64,000 bases of DNA from Strongyloides papillosus (taxonomy: Eukaryota; Nematoda; Chromadorea; Rhabditida; Strongyloididae). Shown one piece after another: positions 1 through 12,638 of the stretch; the first letter of the stretch is position 1; each line of letters begins with the position of its first letter. The notes beneath the pieces were generated by a model. That model was not told the origin of the DNA, searched no databases, and was given only the letters and a program-made list of their open reading frames with translations. The stretch is from NCBI GenBank assembly GCA_005656395.1, contig SRSI01000070.1, forward strand, positions 1-64,000. Reading direction: 5' to 3'. The position numbers were made by a program, and so were the translations under genes.

Positions 1-1
1 T

Positions 2-136
2 AAATATGACTCAGGTGCTAAATCATTTACAATAATTCCCTCAAAACATTTATCTGCTACAATTGATGCATTTTCATTGCAAGATCAGTATTGGCAAAGA
101 GCTAAAATTCCCCATAGTTCCAATACTGTTCGCTAA
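2..136 (+). CDS. 3' end of an unidentified gene (C-terminal 44 residues)
   Basis: One frame is open from the left edge of the window to a TAA at 134-136. It gives 44 residues ending in SSNTVR and contains the segment LQDQYWQRAKIPH. Composition is clearly more coding-like than the AT-rich DNA that follows, and an AATAAA lies about 160 bp downstream. I do not recognise the family, and most of the gene is outside the window. No splice acceptor is needed to explain the frame, so this is probably part of the last exon. Confidence 0.55.
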   Translation, partial: KYDSGAKSFTIIPSKHLSATIDAFSLQDQYWQRAKIPHSSNTVR

Positions 137-2029
137 TCAACAATTGCTATATATATATGGTTTTTGTATACAAACATTTTTATATTTAAATACGATTAAA
201 AAGGTTTAACATCTTTTTATGGGTTTTTATAAGCCATGATATAATACTACTTATTGTATTTTGTTATATTTTTCATTTGTTTGGTAATGCTTAAGAAATA
301 AATATTGAATAATTTTTATTTATATTTTTTTATTAAATTTGTATATTTTAAGGCAAATAAAAATTTTAAAATGATTGTTTAGTTTTGATTCTTTAATAAA
401 AAAACATGATTTGAATAATTTTTTTTCAAATTATAATATTAATAGTTTTTATTTAAATAATGTAATAATGATTTTTTCTTTTATTTGTCACTTTAACCAA
501 ATGTTTATTTATTAGAATTTGTCAATTTTGATAACACAACACATTAGATTCCTTGAAAAATTTTATATATTTGATTATTATATATGTTTAAATTAATTTA
601 TTTGAACATTTGAATCAAATTTCCTATTAATACGAAGAACACTGAATAGGTGAAATATTTATAATTTTATTAGTTATTTATTTTATTTGCTAAGCTTATC
701 ATTATTGTAATTATGATTATCACTCACTAAATTTTATATAAATAAACTATTAATCACAATATAACATTTTTAAAATTGTACATAATTTTAGTAGTTTGCT
801 GGAAAATTTTAGTTTAAAAACTTTTTTGCAAACACATCTTTTTTAAATTAATATTGAAAATATTCTGTTTTAAATTACACTGTCCATTATTTCTATTTAA
901 TTTGCTTTTAATGAATTTAATATGCAAATAATTAGTATATAAAAATGAGCATATTTATATTGTTAGAATTTGATACTTATTGTAAATTAAAAACTTACTT
1001 CCAGAAAAACTCATTAATTTTTATTATTAATTCAATTTTGTATAATTAGTCATAAAACTTAACAACAAATTCCCGTACCAAAAGAAGAAACAATATTTTT
1101 TAATCAAAAAATTTCATTACAGGCAAATTGTTCTTTTATTTTACTTTTAATGATTAATTGTGCAACAAATTTTTATAAAACATAAAAATAATACATTTGG
1201 AACTACAAAAAAGTTATATTTATTTGTAAAAATCATTGCTTTTCAAATTGTGATATAAACTGCAGAAATGTTGTGGTTGATTGTATCAAGATAGATTACT
1301 GATATTTTATAGTACTACTACACACTCTTGCAACCATTCTTATAAACGTCATATAAAATATATAGTATTAATAACGCTTTTATTTTGTAAAATAAATGAT
1401 CCATATCAATAAATTTTTAAAGATTATATTACATTGCAGTATTTTTAATTGCTTATAACTTAGTTTTTTTTTCTGTCAACTCACTAACTTCCCTAAGTCA
1501 TCTCATTATATTTAATTAATCACTTCAAAAATACATTTTTCATCTTTTTTGAATATTATACATAAAAAAATCTTATTTCCCTCTTAAATTTACGTCACTA
1601 TGAACTAAAAAATTGTCAAGTTGAGATCATTAAAATAGTTGCATAGTATAATCCACACTCTTTACCCAAAACTCCAATTTTATCGTAATCTTATAACAAA
1701 TTATCTCAACAAGATATAGCATGCAATTAATAAAAATTCCTCAAAACCTTTCATTCATCACAAAGATACCTTTATAAAATTCTTAAAGAAAACAGTTTCA
1801 TACAAACTGTAAGTAATTATTAATAATTTTTATTATATTCTATTGAAACTATACAATTCTATCTCTATAAATTCTAATAATAATTCTTTGTTTTTTATTA
1901 TATTTAAATATAATTATAAAAGTATGAATAATATTGTTTTGAAGTAAGTATTAAATAAGTATGCTGTATTTCATTTAAATATATTGAATATAAAAAAAAT
2001 CTGTATTATACTAAATTTTTATTATTGTT
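137..2029. other. Intergenic, AT-rich
   Basis: About 1.9 kb of very AT-rich DNA with only short random frames. I see no RNA gene, repeat or convincing exon. An AATAAA near position 297 could serve the gene ending at 136, and the last 100 bp should hold the promoter of the glycosyltransferase. Confidence 0.6.
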
Positions 2030-2047
2030 ATGTTATTTTATAGAGCA

Positions 2048-3525
2048 ATGTTTAGAGCAAAAGTATTTGCCATATTCACAGTTACTGCGGTATTATTTTG
2101 TATTATTTTATTGTATTTACCAGTAAATTTTATATTTAATGATACAGAGTATAAAATATTATTTATTTCTGAATATCCAGTAGAAGATAGTAATAATATT
2201 AAGGATTATAATGAAACTATTACACAGAATTTCTGGAAACCAAAAAATTTTAATTTAAATTGTTCAGGAATTCTAGAAGGAAATTTAAATGACATTAAAC
2301 AAGGAACAATTAAAAGATTCACTTCAAAAGATTTACCAAAAGATTTGGATCTTTCATGTGAGGGTATTCGTAGTAGAGGATATTACCCTTCAAAACCATT
2401 ATCTAAATTAGAAGAAAACTACCCTATTGCATATGCTAGAAATGTATACAATAATTATTATACGATAGAATTACAATTCCTATTGTCTTATGCTCCACAA
2501 AACCATTACTGTTTTGCAATTGATAAAAAAGCAGTCGCATTCAGAAAACAAATGGAATCACTAGCAAAATGTTTTGATAATGTATATATAACAGATACTA
2601 GTTATCCTATGTCAAGTAGTGGGATAAATCAAGCATTAAGTAGTTTTGAATGTATGAAACATCTGGTTAAAAAGAAATGGAATTATTTGTTCGTTTTACA
2701 GGTATGTTAATATTAATGATTCAAAATATTTTTGTAGAATGATGATTTTCCTTTAAAAAGTAACTTGGAGATTGTTCAAATACTTCTAGCAAGGAATGGG
2801 ACTATGGATATTGGTTATACAAATCCAAACGCTCTTATCAAAGCACGTATAGACTTATCAAAAAAGTGGGATCACAAATCATTAAATTTTACAAACGGTA
2901 TTTTTATAATTTTCCTTACAATAATATTTTTTCTATAGATAACAATAATAACAACAATTTCAATGATAATTTATTAAACACGTCAATGATATTTCAAAAA
3001 GGCTATTATCCAAATGGTTTACCACGAGAATCCGTAGATTATCTGGTAAATACTATCAACATAACAACTTATTTAAATCAAATAAACATTGGTAGGTACG
3101 GTGAAGATGAGATGGTTTGGCAAACATTATTCAACGATGGTTACCTTCAAATTCCACAATGGGTTCATCATGATTGTCTTAGTAATTATTACGAAGAAGC
3201 AACATATATGGTACGATACGCTATATGGACACCTACCAATTGTAAAAGTAAATTATTTTCACATGGTTTATGTGTTATGGGTGTTGAGATGTTACGGGAA
3301 TTAAAAGATAATCCAAAATTTTTTGCTTACAAATTTAAAGCCGATCAAGACATGGGGGCTGTTTTGTGTTACTCAGAATACATTTATAATAAGACTTATT
3401 TTGAAAAATCAAGCAATGTAAATATTGAGTATTATTTAAATTTACCACAAACAAAATATCAAAATGCAAATAAGGAAGAGAAGGCTCATATCATAGAAAA
3501 TTGTAAAAAGGAAAAAAAATGGTGA
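2048..3525 (+). CDS. Core-2/I-branching type glycosyltransferase (GT14 family)
   Basis: Predicted Golgi type II membrane enzyme that adds branching GlcNAc or a related sugar to O-glycans. Exons: 2048-2701, 2738-2897 and 2939-3525, with introns of 36 and 41 bp; phases match and give about 466 residues. The N-terminus has a short basic stretch and then one hydrophobic anchor (about residues 5-25), and several N-glycosylation sites follow. Family hallmarks are SSFECMKHLV and then FVLQNDDFP across the first splice junction, INIGRYGEDEMVWQTLF, and HGLCVMGVEML near the C-terminus. An in-frame ATG exists at 2030, but TTTTATAG at 2036-2043 looks like a trans-splice acceptor that would remove it, so I prefer 2048. 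The C-terminus is lysine-rich. The acceptor sugar cannot be read from the sequence; nematodes have many paralogues. Confidence 0.85.
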
Positions 3526-4429
3526 TAGTATCAATTGTAATTTCATCTTTTCTATATATAAGTATTAAGCATTGTTCATCATTAATTAATAGGATATACT
3601 GGATTATTTAGATTTATAATTTCAAAATGTTAAAATTTAATTTTATAGAACTGTGGAGTTCTCTGTAACAAGCAAATTTTCTTTAATGTAAATATTAATT
3701 TTATTAACAGTCTTTTTTTCACTATAATTTATTTTAAACGTTCCAAATAAAAGCTATAATTATCTTTTTATTTACCAACATCTCCTGTTATTGTTGATAA
3801 AATTGAAAACAAATAATAAAACATTTATGATTCCTATCTTTACTTGAAAAACATCACAACAAAAATCCCTTAACACAAAGTTAAGTTTATTAACTAAGGT
3901 TTGAAATAACTTTTATAAAATAAAAACGCTTTCCTTAACAACATTAATTCCGCATTACTTCAACTTATCAATTTTGATAAGTAAAACTTTTCCATATAAC
4001 ATCTTCCGGCTTAAACATTAAAATGAAACATCAAAAGGATTTATAAAATTTAGAAGTCATAATTACTATTGAAGTAGAATGTTTCTTTCATACTTCAACA
4101 TAATAATAAAGAGAATATTTTTTATTCTCTTTTTATTTATTCATTGATAAATACGTAACCTTTTAATATTAGCAAAAAATGTATAAATGCATATAAAATT
4201 TTTAAAACTAAATATTCCAATAATTTGCAAAAAAATTTTAAAAATTGCATAAAGGGCCTGTAATTATAATTTTTTCTGAAATAATTAAATTTTCATTAAG
4301 ACACATTAAACAGGTTACAATATTTTGCATATAAGAATAATAACAATATAATTTTTTTGAATAATAAATCTATAAATTAGTAAAAAAAATGTAGAAAAAC
4401 AATTACGTTTTCCTTCTCTTGACAAAGGA
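3526..4429. other. Intergenic between glycosyltransferase and acyl-CoA synthetase
   Basis: AT-rich, no supported gene. A candidate AATAAA (in ccaaataaaag, about 3745) could end the upstream transcript. The only notable structure is the hairpin at 4108-4132, listed separately. Confidence 0.6.
4108..4132. repeat. 10-bp perfect inverted repeat with T5 loop
   Basis: AAAGAGAATA (4108-4117) and TATTCTCTTT (4123-4132) are perfect complements around TTTTT. It lies about 580 bp after the glycosyltransferase stop and 300 bp before the next start. It could be an RNA 3'-end structure or a chance palindrome in AT-rich DNA. Confidence 0.4.
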
Positions 4430-6811
4430 ATGTATCGTCTTGTAAGAATACTAAATCACAAGAATATCAACTATGCAGGACATCAAAGAAAATTACTACA
4501 CACCACACCTTACACTAACAACAACTCATCCGATGGACATCAACCTACAGTTCACGAATTATTTACACATCCACACAACATACTAAATAAGGAACAATTG
4601 TTTACTGAGGAAAATGTACCAAAATTAACAAAACTTGCATTGTCATCAATTAAAGGACTATTTCATCTCTCCGACATCATAACATACCTTCCTGATAAGA
4701 TATTACAAAAATCTGCAAGAAGACTTAAAGAAGGACATTCTCCAAAATCACTACCAATCAGTTCTGGAGATAGAGGCGGCCCTTACAGACACATCGATAC
4801 TGTTGATACAGAATTAACAACAACACCCTACGAAGGTGTTTTAACATTCCAAGATCTTGTGCAATACGTGCATAAAAATTTTGGAAAGAATCAATCAGTT
4901 GGTGAACGTGAAATACTTGAATTATATTCACATATTGATAATAACAATGTTGAGACACAGCTCGTTAAACTGGGTGACTACAAATTCTTAACGTATGATC
5001 AATTGATTCAAAACATTGGTACAATTCAAAGAGGTCTACATAAATTTGGACTAAAAAAAGGTGATTCAGTATGTATCTACGCGGAGACTCGTCATGAATG
5101 GCTTACAATGGCATTAGCATGTTTTGCTCAAGGATATCCTGTCGTAACTGCATACTCAACATTAGGAAAAGATGCTGTTAAAACAATCATCAATGAAACA
5201 AAATGTAAAGTGATAGTTGCCGCGGAATCGTATTTTGATAGGTTAGAAAATATTGTTAACGACGTGCCTAGCTTAGAAGGAATGATATACTTCAGGGAGA
5301 AATATCGAAAATCAAATAAAGGTGAAAATCTTCCAGCAGGTGAAGATGAACGTATACCAGTACCAATAGGGATAAGCAAGAAACTTAACTACATATATCA
5401 CTATGATGATTTATTGAAGAGTTTCCCTGAAACTGGTGAAGACATAAAAAATCATGTAACACCTGATGATGTTGCTATAGTCATGTATACAAGTGGATCA
5501 ACAGGTAATCCAAAAGGTGTCCCCATAAAACATAAAGCTTTAATGAGTGTGTTAAGTGGATTGGTATATCATTTAAGGACTTTTGAATTCAGTACCATGG
5601 TTGCATATTTGCCATTAAGTCATGTCATTGAACTTTGTGCTGAATTGTGCTTCTTTACAAAAGGAAAGAAGATTGGATACTCATCACCGCTTACACTCAT
5701 TGATAGTTCAACAAAAATTCTTCCTGGAACAAAAGGAGATTGTTCATTATTGAAACCTGAATTTATAGTTGCTGTTCCAGCCATTCTTAATCGTATAAAA
5801 AAAGCAGTCAATGGGAAACTTAAAGGACAAAGTATCTTCAAACAAAAACTTTTCCAAATGTGTTATGATAGAAAAGTTAGCAAGTTCAAACAAGGTAGAA
5901 ATACACCGATAATTGACCGCGTCATCTTTCAAAACATCAAAAATGTACTAGGAGGAAATGCAAAATTAATATTCAGTGGAGGTTCTGCTCTTGATCCTGA
6001 AACCCATCGATTTGTCTCTACTTGCCTACTTCCAAATGACGGAACCATCATGCAAGCATATGGATCAACAGAAGGTGGTATTTCAAATACTATGCATATA
6101 ACTGATATGACAACTAACAATGTTGGGTATCCATTAACGTGTTCTGAGGTGTTACTGAAATCATGGGAGGAGGGAAATTATTTTGTAGATGACGATAATC
6201 CTAGAGGTGAAATACTAATATCCGGATTGCCAGTCTTTGAAGGATATTATTCAGTATCAAGTGATGATGTATTTTATAATAGTCATGGAAGGAAATGGTA
6301 TCGTACTGGAGATATTGGTGAAATACATCCTAATGGGGCACTTTCTATTATTGACAGAAAAAAAGATTTAGTCAAACTTTCGACTGCTGAATATATTCCA
6401 CTAGGAAAGGTTGAATCAACACTATTAACAAGTCCCTATGTCGATCAAATCTGTGTTGTAGGAGAGAATACGATGGATTATTTGGTTGCCATTATTGTTG
6501 TTAATGAAGAAAGTCTCCGTCAACTTGCCTCTTCAACAGGTCAGAAAGGAACATTCGAAGAATTGTGTTTAAATAAGGCTCTTAGGACGTTGATTGTTTA
6601 TTCATTTGAAGAAAAGTTTAAGGATGTACTTCAAAAAAATGAAATTCCCAGGAAGGTTATCTTGGAATCAAAGCCATGGACGATTGAAAGTGGTTTGTTA
6701 ACGGATTCACTGAAAATAAAGAGATTAAAGATTGAGAAAAAATATGAGAATGTCCTAGAGAAAGTTTATAGACCATTTGATGAAAATACTAACAATGTGA
6801 TAAAATTATAA
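4430..6811 (+). CDS. Long-chain fatty acyl-CoA synthetase (ACSL3/4-like)
   Basis: Activates long-chain fatty acids to acyl-CoA (fatty acid + ATP + CoA) at ER, mitochondrial or lipid-droplet membranes. It is a single 793-residue frame without introns. The AMP-binding P-loop YTSGSTGNPKG lies near residue 352, YGSTEGG near 543, the hinge region YRTGDIGE near 623, and the fatty-acid signature ending IDRKKDLVKL near 640. The stretch PGTKGDCSLLKPEFIVAVP resembles the ACSL3/ACSL4 branch more than ACSL1/5/6. The protein is about 70-90 residues longer than usual; the extra N-terminus is basic and rich in Asn, His and Thr, so a mitochondrial presequence is possible. The start context aaaggaATG is good. 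No lesions were seen. Which worm acs paralogue it matches is not decided. Confidence 0.92.
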   Translation: MYRLVRILNHKNINYAGHQRKLLHTTPYTNNNSSDGHQPTVHELFTHPHNILNKEQLFTEENVPKLTKLALSSIKGLFHLSDIITYLPDKILQKSARRLKEGHSPKSLPISSGDRGGPYRHIDTVDTELTTTPYEGVLTFQDLVQYVHKNFGKNQSVGEREILELYSHIDNNNVETQLVKLGDYKFLTYDQLIQNIGTIQRGLHKFGLKKGDSVCIYAETRHEWLTMALACFAQGYPVVTAYSTLGKDAVKTIINETKCKVIVAAESYFDRLENIVNDVPSLEGMIYFREKYRKSNKGENLPAGEDERIPVPIGISKKLNYIYHYDDLLKSFPETGEDIKNHVTPDDVAIVMYTSGSTGNPKGVPIKHKALMSVLSGLVYHLRTFEFSTMVAYLPLSHVIELCAELCFFTKGKKIGYSSPLTLIDSSTKILPGTKGDCSLLKPEFIVAVPAILNRIKKAVNGKLKGQSIFKQKLFQMCYDRKVSKFKQGRNTPIIDRVIFQNIKNVLGGNAKLIFSGGSALDPETHRFVSTCLLPNDGTIMQAYGSTEGGISNTMHITDMTTNNVGYPLTCSEVLLKSWEEGNYFVDDDNPRGEILISGLPVFEGYYSVSSDDVFYNSHGRKWYRTGDIGEIHPNGALSIIDRKKDLVKLSTAEYIPLGKVESTLLTSPYVDQICVVGENTMDYLVAIIVVNEESLRQLASSTGQKGTFEELCLNKALRTLIVYSFEEKFKDVLQKNEIPRKVILESKPWTIESGLLTDSLKIKRLKIEKKYENVLEKVYRPFDENTNNVIKL

Positions 6812-8611
6812 TAATATTGAAAATTAATACTTTCAAATAACCATTTATATAAAATATGTAATATTTTTTAACCATAAATTGTCAATTTTATTGTATAGTA
6901 ATAAAATTAGTTAATTAAGTTATAAAATATTTTTATCACTGTAATATTATAATTAATTTAATTATTCATGATAAAAAAGCATAAGTTACCTTCCTTAAAA
7001 AATAATTGGAAGAAAAATAATTTAGTCAATAATAAGTTTTTTTACTTGTAAAATATTTTGTTTTTTTTACAAAATATCAAAATATTTATTCATTTGTGTC
7101 TATAATTTATTATTTAAAACTTAAATTAGTTTATAGTCTGTTGTAATCTTTACTTGTTTTAAACTATATCAATTTACATATATGATATATCAAAATTTTT
7201 CAATTTTAAAATATCTATTATAACTGAAAATAATTTCATTTCCTGAAAAATAGCAATAATACTTGAATAAATTATTTATTTCTTAAGCAAGAATTTCATT
7301 GTATTAAATTTTCTCACAAACCAACAATTGTGGATATACTTCAGTGTTTTTTTATTTTAGGTTAAATTATACTTTTAAGACACAATAGTAGCCTTTTTGT
7401 AAAGCTTTTTCTTAAAAGTTTCCTTCTTTAATACCTACTTGGTTTAAATAAGTTAATAAAATAAAATTAGTCAAACTGTATTAGCGTGAATGTAAATAAT
7501 TTATTTGTATTGGCAAATAAACTACACCTCAATATTTAAAAATTCAAACTTTGTTTATTATATGCTAAAAAATGATACTTCTAAAAATTAATGCATTCAG
7601 TAGTTATTATGTATATGTGAAATGTTAAAAATTATTTATATTATATTCTCTTTTTTAAAGTACATTGTTGGATAATATTAAATTTCAGTGAGTGTTAAAC
7701 CCTTAAATAGAGTTAGTGACACTTAACAAATGTTAACACTTACTTTCATTTATTACTCAAATTGAAAAGAGACAATTTTATTGTCTTTTGTTGACTCATG
7801 GGATGACATTTAAGTAACACTATCGCCTTATAGGTTTGAATCTCATAAATTTTATAAATCTTAAAACACCCTAAGCTTTTATTTAAAAAAGCAATTATTG
7901 TTTTTACTCATTTTAGATACAAAATAATATTAGTGGTTGTTTGTTGTACTTGTAAACTAAACACATTATTTCTTAATTTTTATATCAAATTCATTCATGC
8001 TCCTTCAATAAAGTTTGAATTTAAAATTACCAAAATAAATTTAAAAAAAAATAGTTAAGTTATATATAACTATATATTTTGAAAGCATTTTACAATTTTT
8101 AGTATATTTAATATTATATACGAGTATCATTAGATATAATATAATTTATTTATAGATGATTCTTTTATTCTCGATCATCTCATCATCAGATGTGTTAGCA
8201 TCTTACTAACCATTCTTATCAAATCTAATTCTCAATATCTTATTAAGTTACCTTCTTCCTTTATATCATTTAACTATCATCTTATCTTTTGTCATGTCAA
8301 ACAACATATAATTTTCCTCACTAATCACTTTCTCTTGTCTATAAAGACAAATCTTCATCAACATAATAATAAATATTATACATACATTTTGAGTAACACT
8401 AACAAAAATACATAAACTTAAAATGTTTGATTTAAATATAATTTTCCCATGACATAACTTTATGCCAAAAACCATCTCATAGATTATCATTTTCCTAATA
8501 ACTCTTGACAAGCGCTATTCCCAAATGATATAACGAAATAAAATGTTTTCTTTTACTATTATTTTTTATTACAAATTTTAATATAATTTTAGATATGTAA
8601 TTATTACAATT
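6812..8611. other. Intergenic upstream of neuroligin
   Basis: About 1.8 kb of AT-rich DNA. The + strand is pyrimidine-rich around 8160-8350. An 81-codon minus-strand frame (8266-8511) with one hydrophobic stretch lies here, but I could not give it a consistent exon structure. The far 3' end presumably holds the nlg-1 promoter. No RNA gene was found. Confidence 0.5.
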
Positions 8612-11600
8612 ATGAAAAAAGTAAATCGAAATAAACTATTATTTATATTAATTATAAATATTTTTATACTTATCAAAGTTTCAAAGTAAGTAAATGTATA
8701 TAATTAATTTTGTTTTTAATTAATATCTATGTAATTTTAAAATCACTCTCTGACAAACTTTTTTTTAGTCCATTTAATTTAAAAAAACGTGTTCAAACAA
8801 CATTTGGGGTTTTGAGAGGAGAGACAATATTGCCAGATGCTGAAGATCTTCCTGCTGTTACTCAATATCTTGGTGTTCCTTATGGTGTATCACCTACAGG
8901 ACAAAATCGTTATAATTTTGCTATTAGTGCGGCAAAATGGCTTCATATGCCAAAAGATGCTTTTAAAATATCTCCAGTATGTATGCAAACCAAACTTCCT
9001 GCAACCTCTGAAAGTGAGGCATTCAAAGTTATGTCATCTCAAAGGTTTGACCATATTCATAGATTGTTACTATATCTTAAACCAGAATCTGAAGATTGTT
9101 TGTACATGAATTTTTATATTCCTGAAAAAATAGGTACGTTTCAATCTTTTTTAATACTAAGGAAGTAAAATTATGATGGATTGTTGTTTAATGAACAAAC
9201 CAAATATTACTATATTATTCAGTAATCTTAACTAAATCTCTACTTCTTAAAAAATATTTTACCAGTTAACAAAATGTAATCTTATAACTATTTGCCATTT
9301 CTAAACAAATTTTTTCACTTAAAATTAAGTTCTCCTTTATACTAAACAAAGATCTTACTTAATTTCTTTTTATGTTAAAATTAAATTAGTATATTCTCAA
9401 TTTAAACATATTATACTAACAATCACTGTCTTCAAAAGCAATAAATAAACCGAAATTTGCATTATAGAATACACAATTGTGTTACAATGCAAATTTTTAA
9501 AAAAATTTATTGCATATAGATTTTGTTAATATAAGAAAAGATACTTTAAATACAAATGTAATGAGTGCGATATAGTGTTTTTAATTTCCTATTTTTAAAT
9601 TTATCATACGCAATTAACCTTATAGAAACGGAAATAATCCAATAATATGACGATAGTATAAATTTTTTATTACAGATAGACAAGAAAGTGATAAAGAATT
9701 CATACCAGCCTTGTTAATCATCCATGGCGATGACTACAATTGGAATAGCGGGAATCCATACAATGGAACATTATTAGCAGCATACGGTCAAATTGCTGTA
9801 ATAACACTAAACTACCGTTTAGGTCCATTTGGATTCCTAGGAAGATGTGAAACAAGTAGTTGTACGGGTAATGCAGGTTTATCGGATCTAGTTGCAGCAT
9901 TAAAGATGCTTTCAAAAATTTTACCATCCTTTGGAGTCAATCCAGACGCAATTACCTTGATGGGTTGGGGATCTGGTGCCAATTTAATATCACTGTTAAT
10001 GGCTTCTCCTATTACATTACCAAAAAGTAGACTGTTTCATAGGGCTATTTTATTGGATGGTACAGCATTACAACCAGGTGCTTTACAAGAAAATCCACAA
10101 GAATACTTCTTTAAACTGGCAGAAGAGATGGGTTGTGTTGGGAAAGAGAAAGATGTAAAGAAATCAAAAGAGTTTAAAAAAGATGTCCGTGCTATACTAA
10201 GATGTCTACAAGAACATAGTGCAGAAAATGTAACTGAATCAGCAACAAAATTAGAAGTTCCAACATTCTTAAATTCTTTCGCCCCAATCATTGATGGTCA
10301 AATCGTCCCTAACCACCCAAAAATATCATTCTCCCCCCAATTCGGTAGTTTATTCAGAGAAGTAGACCTAATGATTGGAACAGTTAATCACCCTGCCCAT
10401 AGTATGTTACCAAATGATGATTTACTGCACGGTTTCGACAACTCAAAAAGAAATAAAATATTAAGGACATTAGTAAGAAATTTATACAGCTATCATCGGA
10501 AAGAAATTTTTGATGCAATAGTGCATGAGTATACCCAATGGGATAATCCGAATAAACATCCTAAGCAAGTGAGAAATGGAATATTAAGTTCATTGGGAGA
10601 TGTTTTTTTTACTGCACCATTAATTGAGACGGCGAGGATGCACTCTACTGATGAACAACCAAGGAGTGGTTCGACGTACTTTTTCTTGTTTAGTTATGAA
10701 ACTAAAGCATGGACGAAGGAGTATGCTAGTAATGGTATTAGGGGATCGTTATCTGGTGATCATATACCTTATATTTTAGGGTACCCATTGTTAAATAAAA
10801 GAAATGAAAAATCAATATACTCTGGTTTTAATGGTGAAGATAAAAATATGGCAAAAGTTATAATGAATTATGTTAGCAATTTCGTAAAATCCGGTGACCC
10901 AACAAAACCGAGATCCTTTAATAGAGATTCATCAACCGAGATGAGATTTGAAAACATAATCTGGCCACAATTTAATCAAGCTAATCGCGAGGCATACCTC
11001 GAGATATCAGGTGACCAACCGAGAATTAAAAATTACTATCGTAATAATTATGTTGGTTTTTGGTCGGAATTTATTCCACAACTTGTTAATAGTGGGAAGG
11101 ATGTTAATATACCAGAGGAACATAGTTTTTTACCAGATTATTTTAATAAAAATTCATTTTTTGGGAAAGTTAAGCATTATGGAAATTATCGTAATGAACC
11201 TTTTCCACCACCTCCTATGCCACCTGTACCTATTCCACCGGAAGTATTAAAGAATTTACCTAGTCAAGAAAAGAACGATACAAGTAATATAGAGAATACA
11301 ACACCACCACCAACTGTTGTTAATGCTAATTCTAACAATGAGGAATACTCAAAATACTCTTCAATACTAAGTTTAATTGTTGTTGTAGGATGTGGTATGT
11401 TAGTTTTGAATGTCTGTTTCTGTTTAGGTCTAAAAAGACAATACGATAAATACCAAAAACCTAATAAATCTCCAATGGCTAGTTATCAAAGGTATAATTC
11501 ATCACACATACCACAAACGAACAATGATATGTTAGGATATATCCAAAATTCACCAGTACGAGTAAGTTTTATATTAAAAAAATTGCTTTTCTGCTTAATA

Positions 11601-12346
11601 TAACTGCACATTACAATGTATTGCTTGCCACTTTTCTTTTTGGCTTTTTAACACACACTTATAGCGTTTTACACTAATACCACCCCCACCTTGTGATAAA
11701 ACAACAATCTCTAACAATGATAATAATACGAAAGATAAAACGAATGCCAAATTTTATGATCAAAGGCATTCAGTTCCTGCTAATTTAACGACATGTAAGA
11801 TAGAGAATACTCTCAACCTCGAGAAGAATTCTCACTTTAACAATAATAATACAAAGGAGGAAAACGATAACATCCTAACTAAACCTGAAAAAATGTTTTC
11901 AATAATATCTGATTTAGATACTTCATCAATCAATTCCCGAAAAACAATTGTTGAGAAGTTGTTTGGTTCAACAACAAGGACATCACTAACAACATCAAAT
12001 CTTGATAAAGTTCAGCACTCTTTTCACTAACTATGTTCGTTTTTAATTTGATATTACCTATAAAATAATATCACACTATAAATGTTAAAAGTATATTTTT
12101 ACATTTATTTTATTCTTTTTATAGGAGCCACTGCTTTCAAGTGCCAAAAAACAACCGATTAATGCGCTCCTGAGGCCTGGGGTTTCTCCAACCTGTCCGA
12201 AACATGGGAGGGCAAACGCCATGGCTATGGAGCTGGCAAATGTCAATGGTGGCAATAATAATGCTTCCTCGCTGAGATACAATTCTACAGGAAATCATAT
12301 GTCTCAATTTTCTAGTGGACCATTACTAGAAGAAGTACAAGTTTAA
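8612..12346 (+). CDS. nlg-1: Neuroligin (cholinesterase-like synaptic adhesion protein)
   Basis: Postsynaptic adhesion receptor for neurexin. Exons: 8612-8685, 8769-9133, 9676-11561, 12125-12346; phases are consistent and give about 848 residues. Exon 1 encodes a basic-then-hydrophobic signal peptide ending in a textbook GTAAGT donor. The ectodomain is an alpha/beta-hydrolase fold: TTFGVLRGE, YLGVPYGVSPTGQNRY, ESEDCLYMNFYIP, then LIIHGDDYNW. At the nucleophile elbow the sequence is GWGSGAN (about residue 241-247): glycine stands where cholinesterases have the catalytic serine, as in neuroligins, so it is an inactive hydrolase. IIWPQFNQANREAYLEI and YVGFWSEFIPQL are neuroligin C-lobe motifs. 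A Pro-rich stalk is followed by one membrane helix (about 709-730). The last exon holds LLRPGVSPTCPKHGR and ends in VQV, a possible PDZ ligand. An alternative last exon lies at 11665-12030. The nlg-1 symbol is by family resemblance. Confidence 0.9.
11665..12030 (+). CDS. nlg-1: Alternative 3'-terminal coding exon of nlg-1
   Basis: TTATAG at 11659-11664 is an acceptor, and joining exon 3 (ending at 11561) here keeps the frame for 121 codons to a TAA at 12028. The encoded tail begins RFTLIPPPPCDKTTI, is Asn/Thr/Lys-rich, and ends HSFH. There is no in-frame donor that would connect it to the exon at 12125: the GTAAGATAG inside it gives an immediate TGA. It therefore acts either as an alternative last exon (about 896 residues, without the VQV terminus) or is skipped. 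The proline tract suggests a cytoplasmic scaffold-binding tail. Neuroligin genes are known for C-terminal splice variation; expression of this form is inferred. Confidence 0.6.
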   Translation, partial: RFTLIPPPPCDKTTISNNDNNTKDKTNAKFYDQRHSVPANLTTCKIENTLNLEKNSHFNNNNTKEENDNILTKPEKMFSIISDLDTSSINSRKTIVEKLFGSTTRTSLTTSNLDKVQHSFH

Positions 12347-12638
12347 TATTTTATATTGTATCAATAATATTGTTTATTTAATAGATGTATATATTTGTCT
12401 TATTAATATGTAGTATACATAAATATTTTAACAATATTTTTTATTTCATCATAATGAAAGAGGAGTTTAAAAATGTTAAAACGATCAATGAGGAAATAGA
12501 AATGTTTTTATTATCTCATTAACACGTAATAAACATCTTTTATATTGTTATTATCACAGATTTTAACATTAAAATCATTTAAAGTTATTTTGAAATATAA
12601 GAGAATATCATTTGATGTAAAATCATTTATATTCAGTA

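Noticed and set aside
7790..7860. tRNA-like segment with GGTTTGAATC
   Set aside because: The T-stem pairs poorly, and no acceptor or anticodon stem can be drawn.
8266..8511. 81-codon minus-strand frame with a hydrophobic stretch
   Set aside because: A 47-bp intron with good sites lies inside it but breaks the frame; I could not build a consistent gene.
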